Source: Flavobacterium soyae (lineage in GTDB: Bacteria > Bacteroidota > Bacteroidia > Flavobacteriales > Flavobacteriaceae). From it: DNA of 64,000 nucleotides. The position numbers and the translations under genes are program-made. Location: NCBI RefSeq assembly GCF_021245985.1, contig NZ_JAJQXA010000001.1, positions 62,001-126,000 on the forward strand, given 5' to 3'. The first letter of the stretch is position 1; each line of letters begins with the position of its first letter. This document shows positions 15,784 through 23,175 of the stretch, in pieces. The notes under the pieces are model-generated. The model saw only the letters and a program-made list of their open reading frames with translations, made no database searches and was not told where the DNA came from.

Positions 15784-15970
15784 ATATCCGTAGAGACGCA
15801 CAACAGTGCGTCTACGCAACGTGAATTAAAAAAGAAAGGCAATTTCTCACGTAGATTTAAACAGATTTTTTAATCATTATAATCCTTTAAATCTGTGGCA
15901 AAAAATCTAACGTTACGTAATTAATCTATGTCGACAACCTTTGCGTAGACGCACTGCTGTGCGTCTCTAC
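15784..15970. repeat. Palindromic repeat element, copy 2, with internal insertion-like segment
   Basis: TCCGTAGAGACGCAC near 15786 pairs with GTGCGTCTCTAC ending at 15970. Between the arms is a second repeat-like segment, about 15848-15900, whose ends (GTAGATTTAAACAGATTTTT and AAATCTGTGG) are themselves complementary. It looks like one repeat family inserted into another. Confidence 0.7.
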
Positions 15971-15991
15971 AGAATAAAATGTGCTAAAATT

Positions 15992-16237
15992 ATGATTGAA
16001 CACAATAAAATTTCAGATTCAGATCTTCGGAATAAAATTAAAAATGCGGAGATTTGTTTCGGCGGCAACCGAAAACTAAAAATCTACGGAACTTTAAAAT
16101 GTTCTTCGGGAAAAAGAATGAAACGAGAAAATAGGGTTTTCTTTTCAACTGAAAATGAAGCAAAACAAAATGGTTTCAGACCTTGTGGACATTGTATGAA
16201 ACCTGAATATTTAAATTGGAAAAATGGACTTATTTAA
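15992..16237 (+). CDS. Stand-alone Ada metal-binding (methylphosphotriester sensor) domain protein
   Basis: An 81-residue protein matching the Ada Zn-binding domain: LKIYGTLKCSSGKRMKRENR, then FFSTENEAKQNGFRPCGHC. Cys37 aligns with the methyl-accepting Cys38 of E. coli Ada, and Cys65 and Cys68 with the C-x-x-C Zn ligands. The ligand equivalent to Cys42 is Lys41 here; Cys22 may substitute or Zn binding may differ. I start at 15992, because the upstream in-frame extension (from 15941) would translate the repeat element. Its end overlaps the alkB start by 14 nt, so the two genes are coupled. It could sense phosphotriesters in trans for the AraC-methyltransferase protein; that is inference. Confidence 0.82.
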   Translation: MIEHNKISDSDLRNKIKNAEICFGGNRKLKIYGTLKCSSGKRMKRENRVFFSTENEAKQNGFRPCGHCMKPEYLNWKNGLI

Positions 16238-16832
16238 TCCTGAAATAAACAAAACAACGAACTTACTTCCCAAAGATGGAACTGTAAATTATTATGGAAA
16301 ATTGTTTTCGAGAGAAGATTCTAATCGCTATTTAGATGTTTTATTGAACACAATTGAATGGAGAAATGATGAAGCCATAATCTTTGGAAAATTAATTTTG
16401 ACTAAAAGAAAAGTAGCTTGGTACGGCGATCAGGAGTTTGAATATACCTATTCGAATACCACAAAAAAGGCACTTCCGTGGACAAAGGAATTATTGGAAT
16501 TAAAGAAAATAATTGAGGCTGAAACTGGCGAGACTTTCAATTCCTGCCTATTAAATTTATATCATTCCGGCGATGAAGGAATGGCCTGGCACAGCGATGC
16601 CGAAAAAGATTTGAAAAAGAATGGTGCTATTGGTTCTGTAAGTTTTGGTGCCGAAAGGAAATTTGCTTTCAAACATAAAGAATCTAAAGAAACAGTTTCT
16701 TTGATTTTACAACATGGAAGTTTATTGGTTATGAAAGATGAAACACAGACGCATTGGCTGCATCGACTGCCGCCAACAAAAACAACTTCAAAGCCTAGAG
16801 TAAATTTAACTTTTAGAACTATTGTAAGGTAG
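16224..16832 (+). CDS. alkB: Alpha-ketoglutarate-dependent DNA dioxygenase AlkB
   Basis: A 202-residue AlkB-family enzyme. The iron ligands are H123 and D125 in MAWHSDAE and H180 in HWLHRLPP; RVNLTFR near the C-terminus supplies the 2-oxoglutarate- and substrate-binding Arg/Asn residues. It reverses 1-methyladenine and 3-methylcytosine damage by oxidative demethylation. The length and WHSD motif resemble the ALKBH2/3-like bacterial branch. Translation is coupled to the Ada-sensor gene by a 14-nt overlap, and the gene ends convergent with the YjbR gene, only 2 nt apart. Confidence 0.93.
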   Translation: MDLFNPEINKTTNLLPKDGTVNYYGKLFSREDSNRYLDVLLNTIEWRNDEAIIFGKLILTKRKVAWYGDQEFEYTYSNTTKKALPWTKELLELKKIIEAETGETFNSCLLNLYHSGDEGMAWHSDAEKDLKKNGAIGSVSFGAERKFAFKHKESKETVSLILQHGSLLVMKDETQTHWLHRLPPTKTTSKPRVNLTFRTIVR

Positions 16833-16834
16833 AT

Positions 16835-17158
16835 TTATTTCTTCTTTTTTGGGGCAACGTTTTGGTAAGAAAGCTTTAAAGCATCTTCAAACATTTCTGG
16901 TCTGACTTTAGAAAGTTCTACAATTGTCCAGCCTTGTTTTCCCCATTTGTTTGGAATTGGATAAAAAATCATTTCGCTTGAGGCGCAAAAAACAGATTGA
17001 TCAATTTCGTTTAATTTTAAAACTGCCCGATTATTTTTTTCATCAAAAGTGGCGAATATCTTTTTGTTTACCCTAAAAGATGTTTTTTCAAAATGCGGTT
17101 CTTCAACTGCATTTTCAAAGGATAGAGCTAATTTTCTAAATTCTTCAATATTGACCAT
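16835..17158 (-). CDS. MmcQ/YjbR family protein
   Basis: A 107-residue protein with the family pattern VEEPHFEKTSFRVNKKIFATF near residues 18-38 and GKQGWTIVELSKV near 73-85, then a Lys-rich end. The fold is a CyaY-like double-wing DNA-binding type; the biological role is unknown. It stands alone on the minus strand and is convergent with alkB without an intergenic terminator. Confidence 0.85.
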   Translation of the reverse strand: MVNIEEFRKLALSFENAVEEPHFEKTSFRVNKKIFATFDEKNNRAVLKLNEIDQSVFCASSEMIFYPIPNKWGKQGWTIVELSKVRPEMFEDALKLSYQNVAPKKKK

Positions 17159-17180
17159 CGCATATCAATTTAATAGATCT

Positions 17181-17207
17181 GGCAGGTTTTTAAAACCTGT
17201 CGGGTCT
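17181..17207. terminator. Terminator-like stem between minus-strand genes
   Basis: GGCAGGTTTT pairs with AAAACCTGTC across one base. It is a relative of the terminators at 10892 and 11500, but it lacks a clear T-run on the minus strand, so activity after the NUDIX gene is uncertain. Confidence 0.45.
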
Positions 17208-17221
17208 CTGGTGACTATATC

Positions 17222-17977
17222 TTACCAACCTTGATTCAAACCATTTTTTAAAACTTCATCATATTTTTCTTTATCAAAAGAATATAAGTTTGGGGCTTTG
17301 TGTGCCACATTATTTTTCTTTTCATCCAATTTTGTCAGAATTCCGATATTGGTTATTTTTCGCATAAAATTTCTTCTGTCAAGTTTTTTATCCAGAATTG
17401 TTTCATACAATTTTTGCAGTTCCGGCATTGAAAATTTTTCCGGAAGTAAATTGTAACCTATTGGCATTAAATTCAGTTCAATTCTAAGCGTATCCAGAGC
17501 TTTATTAAGAATTTCTTTGTGGTCTAAAATGAGTTCGGGAACCTCTTTATGATCGATCCATTCAATTATTTCATTAGAATTTATTCGGTTTGGGACAATT
17601 TTTAAAAAATCTACCAAAGCATAATAGCCAATTGTTACGAAACGACGTGTCAGCCATTTGCCTTTTTCGGGATCGATATTTAAATATTTTAAAACCTCTT
17701 TCCCAAAATGATCATCATTCCGTTTAATTTTTCCAAATGCTGCAAACTGTCTTAAAAAAATACCTTCGACTCCGGTTCTTTCATTTAAAACGGTGACTGC
17801 TGCTGTATCAATATCCTGATCTATCGGAATAAACCCGCCCGGCAAAGACCATTTTTCACTATGCGGAACTTTAATCAGCAAGACTTTTAATTGATTATCA
17901 TGAAACCCAAAAATGACGCAGTCTATGGAAAGTCCCGGCTGATAATTTTCGTTATTTTCTATAATAAATTTCAGCAT
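17222..17977 (-). CDS. NUDIX-domain transcriptional regulator (NrtR-like)
   Basis: A 251-residue protein with an N-terminal NUDIX fold (about residues 12-150: LSIDCVIFGFHDNQLKVLLI, SLPGGFIPIDQDIDTAA) and a C-terminal winged helix (about residues 160-235). The NUDIX box is degenerate: where RExxEE is expected the protein reads TVLNER, so hydrolase activity is probably lost and the domain likely serves as a ligand sensor, as in NrtR-family regulators. In Bacteroidota, relatives regulate NAD or pentose genes. The effector here is unknown. No obvious target gene lies next to it apart from the beta-glucan locus. Confidence 0.82.
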   Translation of the reverse strand: MLKFIIENNENYQPGLSIDCVIFGFHDNQLKVLLIKVPHSEKWSLPGGFIPIDQDIDTAAVTVLNERTGVEGIFLRQFAAFGKIKRNDDHFGKEVLKYLNIDPEKGKWLTRRFVTIGYYALVDFLKIVPNRINSNEIIEWIDHKEVPELILDHKEILNKALDTLRIELNLMPIGYNLLPEKFSMPELQKLYETILDKKLDRRNFMRKITNIGILTKLDEKKNNVAHKAPNLYSFDKEKYDEVLKNGLNQGW

Positions 17978-18236
17978 TTGAGTTTTTAATTAATACCTCT
18001 TTCCGTTTTTTATTTAAACTTGCAATTTACTTTATTTTTCAAAGACTGCAGCATTTTTATAGCAAGTAAGTCTTTTTTAAACAATTATGCATTGAAAAGT
18101 CAAAAGTGTAAAAATCACAATTTTAGTTAAAATTACGAAATGAATTGAAAAAATAAGTACATTGCGTCATAATAACACATTTGACTGACAAATTGTTGAA
18201 ATTTAAATTTTAAGAAAGAAAAAGATTACAAGTTTT

Positions 18237-18244
18237 TAATTTTG
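18237..18244 (+). promoter_or_regulatory. Promoter -7 element for the 88-residue orphan
   Basis: TAATTTTG matches TAnnTTTG, 32 nt before the ATG at 18276. The rest of the gap 17978-18236 is AT-rich and shows nothing else recognisable. Confidence 0.5.
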
Positions 18245-18275
18245 AAATCCTTCAATAAAATAGAATTGAAATTTA

Positions 18276-18542
18276 ATGAACGAGATTATGAGCATCAACC
18301 CGCTAAAAAATATCAACAAAAAAATTAGAACAAAAATCTGGTCTTCTTTCGGATTTGTATCTAAAACTTATCTTCTTGAAGCCTCATTAAAATATAGTGA
18401 AGAGCAGGAAAGAATTTTTAATCAGGTAATTGAAAGAGAAGTAAAAAATAAAAAAACAAAACGCGAAGCTCTTGATAAAGCATTGCTTGAATCCTATAAA
18501 GGAATTGGCGCTATGGATTTTATAAATACCGTTTTAAAATAA
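18276..18542 (+). CDS. Small orphan protein of unknown function
   Basis: An 88-residue charged protein without signal or membrane segment; a second start at Met5 (18288) is possible. The second half is predicted helical and rich in Glu and Lys (SEEQERIFNQVIEREVKNKK), ending KGIGAMDFINTVLK. No family was recognised. It has a promoter-like box upstream, and its last 40 nt form the left arm of a strong hairpin with the downstream gap (18501-18577), so coding and termination signals overlap. Confidence 0.55.
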   Translation: MNEIMSINPLKNINKKIRTKIWSSFGFVSKTYLLEASLKYSEEQERIFNQVIEREVKNKKTKREALDKALLESYKGIGAMDFINTVLK

Positions 18543-18577
18543 TTCAAAACCTTTATAAAATCCATAACGCCAATTTT
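18501..18577. terminator. Long hairpin overlapping the 3' end of the orphan gene
   Basis: The 26-nt arm 18501-18526 lies inside the coding sequence and pairs with 18552-18577 with about three mismatches; the loop is 25 nt and contains the stop codon. It lies between convergent genes and probably terminates one or both transcripts. Confidence 0.7.
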
Positions 18578-18592
18578 AATTGACATTCTATA

Positions 18593-20821
18593 TTATTGTA
18601 CTAATTCAAAATCTGATTTTAGTTTAATATCTGCTGATGAAGCTCCAATCAGTACTTCAAAATCTCCTGGCTCTGCCGTCCATTCCAGTTTATCATTGTA
18701 GAAAGAAAGTTTTTCTTTATCGATTGTAAATTCGATTGTTTTAGTTTCTCCCGCATTCAATTTCACTTTTTGGAAATCTCTTAATTCTAAAACTGGACGA
18801 ACTACTGATCCGAATTTGTCTTTTAAATATAGCTGAACCACTTCTTCTCCGACAGCTTTTCCAACATTTGATAATTGAAATGAAACTTTAATTGTTTCGC
18901 TGCTTTTGATTTTTGTCGAAGATAATTTCAAACCAGAATAATCAAATTTTGTATAACTCAAACCGTATCCGAAAGGAAATTTAGGAGAGTTTTTTAAATC
19001 GATATAAGCTGAAACATAGTTTGTTGCATTTTCATTTTTAGCTGGTCTTCCTGTGCTAAAATGATTGTAATAAATTGGAATCTGCCCTACTTCTCTTGGG
19101 AAAGTCATTGGCAGTTTTCCTGACGGGTTGTAATCTCCAAATAAAACATTTGCGATTGCATTTCCAGCTTCAGTTCCTAACCACCAAGTATATATAATTG
19201 CAGGAACATTATCTGCTGTCCAATTGAAAACTAGTGGTCTTCCGGCATTTATTAAAACTACAACTGGTTTTCCTGTTGCCTGAATTGCTTTTACTAAATC
19301 TTCCTGAACACCCGGTAAATGTAAATCGCTTCGGCTTTTTGCTTCACCGCTCATATCGCGTCTTTCACCAATACTCAAGATTACTACATCTGCCTGCTTA
19401 GCGGTTTCAACTGCTTCGGCAAAACCATCTTTATTATCTCCGTCAACTTCACAGCCTTTTGCGTAAAGTAATTTTGTGTTTTTACCTACTTTATTTTGTA
19501 AACCATCCCATTGCGAAACTACCCATTTATCGTAATTTACATCTGGAAGTTCAACAGACCAGAATCCCATATTGGCTTTGTATTCTTTTACCATTGGGCC
19601 AATGAATGCAATTGTTTTTACACTTTTAGAAATTGGTAAAGTCTGGTTTTCATTTTTCAATAAAACGATACTTTTTTCAGCTACTTCAAGTGCCGCTTTT
19701 CTGTTTGCCGGATTTGCTAAAACTTTCTCTGCTCTTTTATCATCAGAATATCTGTAAGGATCATCAAATAAACCTAATTCAAATTTTTTGCGAAGAATAC
19801 GTTTTACAGCATCGTCAACCAAATCGATAGAAACCCTGCCTTCTTTTACTAACTGTGCTAAATTATATCGGTATGCATTACTTTCCATATCCATGTCACT
19901 TCCGGCAGTAATTGCAGAATATGCAGCTTCTTTAAGATCTTTTGAATAACCGTGAGCGACCATTTCTCCAATTGATCCCCAGTCTGACACTACAAATCCC
20001 TGAAAGTTCCATTTTCCTTTTAAGATATCTCTTTGTAAATGTGCATTTCCAGTTGCAGGAATTCCGTTTACATCATTAAAAGAATTCATAAATGTTGCTG
20101 CTCCGGCATCTAAAGCGGCTTTAAAAGGGGGTAAATAGGTTTCAAGAAGCATTCTTTCGCTCATATCAACTGAGTTATAATCCCTGCCTCCAACTCCTGC
20201 TCCATAAGCAGCGAAGTGTTTTACACAGGCCATAACAGAGTTTAAATCTCCTAATTTATTTCCCTGAAAACCTTTTACTCTTGCATAAGCAATTTTAGAT
20301 CCTAGATAAGTATCTTCTCCTGCACCTTCCATTACACGTCCCCAGCGCGGGTCACGGCTAATGTCTACCATTGGTGCAAATGTCCAGTGAACTCCGCTTG
20401 CAGCAGCTTCTTCTGCAGCTACTCTGGCTGCTAATTCAATGGCTTGTAAATCCCAGCTTGCAGCTTCGGCTAACGGAAGCGGGAATGTTGTTTTGTATCC
20501 GTGAATAACGTCCTGACCAAACAACAACGGAATTTTAAGTCTTGACTGCATGGCCAATTCCTGATATTGTCTGGTATATTTTGTTCCGATGATGTTTAGC
20601 ATCGAACCTATTAAACCTTGTTTGATTTCGGCTTGTTTGTTAGGGTTTATTGTAATTGGCCCCGTTGCCTGATTGTCTCCCGTGTATTGATTAAGCTGAC
20701 CAATTTTTTCTTCAATTGTCATTTTCTTCAACAGATCATTTACTTTTTGATCTATTGTTTGCTGCTGGGCCGCCGCAAAAAACGAGACCATTAACAAGGC
20801 AAATGTGGTTATTTTTTTCAT
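18593..20821 (-). CDS. bglX: Glycoside hydrolase family 3 beta-glucosidase (BglX-like)
   Basis: With the start at 20821 this is a 742-residue GH3 enzyme with a Sec signal (MKKITTFALLMVSFFAAAQQ). An earlier ATG (20842) overlaps the upstream gene and would spoil the signal. The (beta/alpha)8 domain includes RDPRWGRVMEGAGEDTYL, KHFAAYG and the nucleophile Asp280 in GFVVSDWGSIG. The second domain has GERRDMSGEAKSRSDLHLPG. A C-terminal fibronectin-III-like domain starts near residue 640. It would release glucose from short beta-glucans in the periplasm. It is the last gene of the glucan locus. Confidence 0.93.
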   Translation of the reverse strand: MKKITTFALLMVSFFAAAQQQTIDQKVNDLLKKMTIEEKIGQLNQYTGDNQATGPITINPNKQAEIKQGLIGSMLNIIGTKYTRQYQELAMQSRLKIPLLFGQDVIHGYKTTFPLPLAEAASWDLQAIELAARVAAEEAAASGVHWTFAPMVDISRDPRWGRVMEGAGEDTYLGSKIAYARVKGFQGNKLGDLNSVMACVKHFAAYGAGVGGRDYNSVDMSERMLLETYLPPFKAALDAGAATFMNSFNDVNGIPATGNAHLQRDILKGKWNFQGFVVSDWGSIGEMVAHGYSKDLKEAAYSAITAGSDMDMESNAYRYNLAQLVKEGRVSIDLVDDAVKRILRKKFELGLFDDPYRYSDDKRAEKVLANPANRKAALEVAEKSIVLLKNENQTLPISKSVKTIAFIGPMVKEYKANMGFWSVELPDVNYDKWVVSQWDGLQNKVGKNTKLLYAKGCEVDGDNKDGFAEAVETAKQADVVILSIGERRDMSGEAKSRSDLHLPGVQEDLVKAIQATGKPVVVLINAGRPLVFNWTADNVPAIIYTWWLGTEAGNAIANVLFGDYNPSGKLPMTFPREVGQIPIYYNHFSTGRPAKNENATNYVSAYIDLKNSPKFPFGYGLSYTKFDYSGLKLSSTKIKSSETIKVSFQLSNVGKAVGEEVVQLYLKDKFGSVVRPVLELRDFQKVKLNAGETKTIEFTIDKEKLSFYNDKLEWTAEPGDFEVLIGASSADIKLKSDFELVQ

Positions 20822-20835
20822 GTATTTAATTTTGG

Positions 20836-22260
20836 TTACCAAACGTAAGTTGCAACTGCACCAGCGTTTAAAGTAGTTGAAATTTGTTTTTGATTGTATT
20901 TGATATTGAATGTTTCTGCCGAAGTCCCGTCGTTTTCTACAATTAAAACTGTTTGTCCAGATGGCGTTTTGAAAGCTGCGTTGTATAAGTTTCCAACAAT
21001 ATTACTTCCAATTCTTACTGAACCTTCGGGAACAAATTTAGAAGCATGTCCAATAATATAATAACCAACTTCACGCTTAATATTTTGATTTTGATCGATC
21101 ATTAAAGCACCTTTACAAGTTGAACATCCGCCTGGTGTAAATGGTTTATAATTTTCATCGTTTGCCAATCCCCATGAAAGTGCATTTTTACTCCAGTTAC
21201 GCATTGAACCAATGACAACATTTTTTACACTCCATTTTAAATCATTTTCAAAACTGCTTCCTGATCCTGTGTATTGTTCTGTAAAGTATAAATCTTTGTT
21301 TGGAAATGCATCGTGAACTGTTGACAATGCGCTGATATCTCCTTCGTATAAGTGAAATGCTGAACCTGCAACAAAAGGGTTAGCTTTTACATCTTTTAAA
21401 ATAGTTAAAGGATATTCTGGTTTATTACAATTGTGGTCGTAAACTATAATTTTGGTTTTGATTTTTGCTTTCGCGAAAGCGGGACCTAAATGATTCCCAA
21501 TAAAATCTGCCTGTTGCTCTGCCAGCATTAATAAACTTGGATTATTTCCAGGATGCAGCGGCTCATTTTGTGGTGTAATGGCATCAATAACAATTCCGTG
21601 AGATTTCATTGCCTGGATGTATTTTACAAAATACTGGGCATAAACCTCATAATATTTGGGCTGCAGGCTTCCTCCTTTTGAGCTTCCGTTGTCTTTCATC
21701 CAAACTGGAGGCGACCAAGGTGAACCCATAATTTTTATTTGCGGGTTTATTGCTAAAATCTCTTTTAACAAAGGCACTACATCATTTAAATCCGGACCAA
21801 GATTAAAGTGTTCCAGTTTTAAATCTGTTTGTCCTTCGGGCATATCATCATACGAAAAAACTTTTTCATTCAAATCTGAAGCTCCAATACTAATACGCAG
21901 GTAACTTAAACCAATGGCATCATTTTTTCTGGAAAATAATTCCTGAAGCAAGGCTTCTCTTTTTGCTTTATCCAGTTTTAAAATTGTTTGAGCGCTTCCT
22001 CCGGTTAACGAAAATCCGAAACCTTCGATGGTTTGAAATTTTTCAGAAGGATTTACTTCAATGGTTTGGTTTGAATTAGTTTCTGTACCAAAAACTAAAT
22101 CATCCTGTTTTTTAAGTTTTGAAGATTCATCTGCAGTAGTAATCCATGATTCTGCTTTTCCAGGATTGGCAGCTGCATTTTTTGAAGATCCGCATTTTAT
22201 CTGCATCGCAATAAGCGGCAGTAAAAGTAAGATTTGAAGTTTTTTGCTGCTATTTTTCAT
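20836..22260 (-). CDS. Glycoside hydrolase family 30 enzyme, lipoprotein (pair A, copy 1)
   Basis: A 474-residue enzyme with a lipoprotein-type signal ending QIKC at Cys23. GH30 catalytic residues are visible: acid/base Glu233 in ITPQNEPL and nucleophile Glu328 in YFTEQYTG. PWSPPVWMKD and GGCSTCKGAL are typical of the branch with bacterial endo-beta-1,6-glucanases, which I take as the most likely activity. It closely resembles the gene at 24288. It lies 2 nt downstream of the EEP gene and 14 nt upstream of bglX, so all three are in one operon. Confidence 0.88.
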   Translation of the reverse strand: MKNSSKKLQILLLLPLIAMQIKCGSSKNAAANPGKAESWITTADESSKLKKQDDLVFGTETNSNQTIEVNPSEKFQTIEGFGFSLTGGSAQTILKLDKAKREALLQELFSRKNDAIGLSYLRISIGASDLNEKVFSYDDMPEGQTDLKLEHFNLGPDLNDVVPLLKEILAINPQIKIMGSPWSPPVWMKDNGSSKGGSLQPKYYEVYAQYFVKYIQAMKSHGIVIDAITPQNEPLHPGNNPSLLMLAEQQADFIGNHLGPAFAKAKIKTKIIVYDHNCNKPEYPLTILKDVKANPFVAGSAFHLYEGDISALSTVHDAFPNKDLYFTEQYTGSGSSFENDLKWSVKNVVIGSMRNWSKNALSWGLANDENYKPFTPGGCSTCKGALMIDQNQNIKREVGYYIIGHASKFVPEGSVRIGSNIVGNLYNAAFKTPSGQTVLIVENDGTSAETFNIKYNQKQISTTLNAGAVATYVW

Positions 22261-22262
22261 TT

Positions 22263-23102
22263 TTAATCTATTTCTATTAAGACAGGTAAATGATCTGACG
22301 GATATTTTAAATCTTTAGAATCACTTAAAACTGCATGTTTTTGAATTTTTAATCCACTATTTTTAGAGATAAAAATATAGTCTATCAATAATGTAACTGG
22401 TTCATTATGTTTGAAATCATTAAATGTTCCTGATGGTCCAAAAGGTTTTTCTATTGAAACATCTCTAGTATCATCCATCACTTTTTTTATTTCTGCAATT
22501 TGCGGCGTGTTTGGTTCTGAGTTAAAATCTCCCATTAAAAACGCCGGGTATTTCTTTGTGTTTACTTCGCTTATTTTTTTTAAAACAAGCTGTACTCCTT
22601 TTACTCTTGCTTCTTCGCCCATATGGTCAAGGTGCAGGTTAAAAACCCAGAACGTTTTTTTTGTTTTTAAATCTGTAAAAAGTGCATACGTACAAACTCT
22701 GTTGCAAGCTGCATCCCAGCCTCTTGAAACTACGTTTGGTGTTTCCGAAAGCCAAAATGTATTGGAATTCTGCACCTTAAAGCGATCTTTTTTGTAATAA
22801 ATAGTACAGGCTTCTCCCGTTCCGTTTTCTTCTCTTCCTATTCCAAATCTGTTATAATTTGGAAAAGCGGCTGCGATATCTATTACTTGATTTGGGGTTG
22901 CTTCCTGAACTCCAAAAATTTCCGGACCATAAAATTGTATTTGAGAAGTAAAATAATCTTTTCGTTTTGGCCACGCATTTTCTCCGTCTGATGCTACATC
23001 TAAACGAATGTTGTAGGTCATAATTTTTAAATTTTGACCATAAAATGAAATACTTACAAAAAGTAAGAATAATACTAAAATAAATTTATTTGTCTTTTTC
23101 AT
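22263..23102 (-). CDS. Secreted endonuclease/exonuclease/phosphatase-fold hydrolase
   Basis: A 279-residue protein with a Sec signal ending SFYGQ near residue 22. EEP-superfamily motifs are in order: MTYNIRLD (Asn), FGVQEA (metal-binding Glu), NLHLDHMG, MGDFNSEPN (Asp/Asn) and YPSDHLPVLIEI (catalytic Asp-His). The superfamily includes nucleases, sphingomyelinases and inositol phosphatases; small secreted members are frequent in Bacteroidota glycan loci but their substrate is generally unknown. Its position inside a glucanase operon (2 nt from the GH30 gene) suggests a phosphoester-bearing glycan or lipid substrate. That is inference. Confidence 0.85.
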   Translation of the reverse strand: MKKTNKFILVLFLLFVSISFYGQNLKIMTYNIRLDVASDGENAWPKRKDYFTSQIQFYGPEIFGVQEATPNQVIDIAAAFPNYNRFGIGREENGTGEACTIYYKKDRFKVQNSNTFWLSETPNVVSRGWDAACNRVCTYALFTDLKTKKTFWVFNLHLDHMGEEARVKGVQLVLKKISEVNTKKYPAFLMGDFNSEPNTPQIAEIKKVMDDTRDVSIEKPFGPSGTFNDFKHNEPVTLLIDYIFISKNSGLKIQKHAVLSDSKDLKYPSDHLPVLIEID

Positions 23103-23175
23103 AATTTTTAAAATTTTAATCCGTAAAGCTAATGTTTATCTAGCCTTAAAGGATAAAACTTATTTAAAACTTATG

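Noticed and set aside
15941-15991. Longer N-terminus for the Ada sensor gene
   Set aside because: The extra 17 residues are encoded by the palindromic repeat element and do not belong to the domain.
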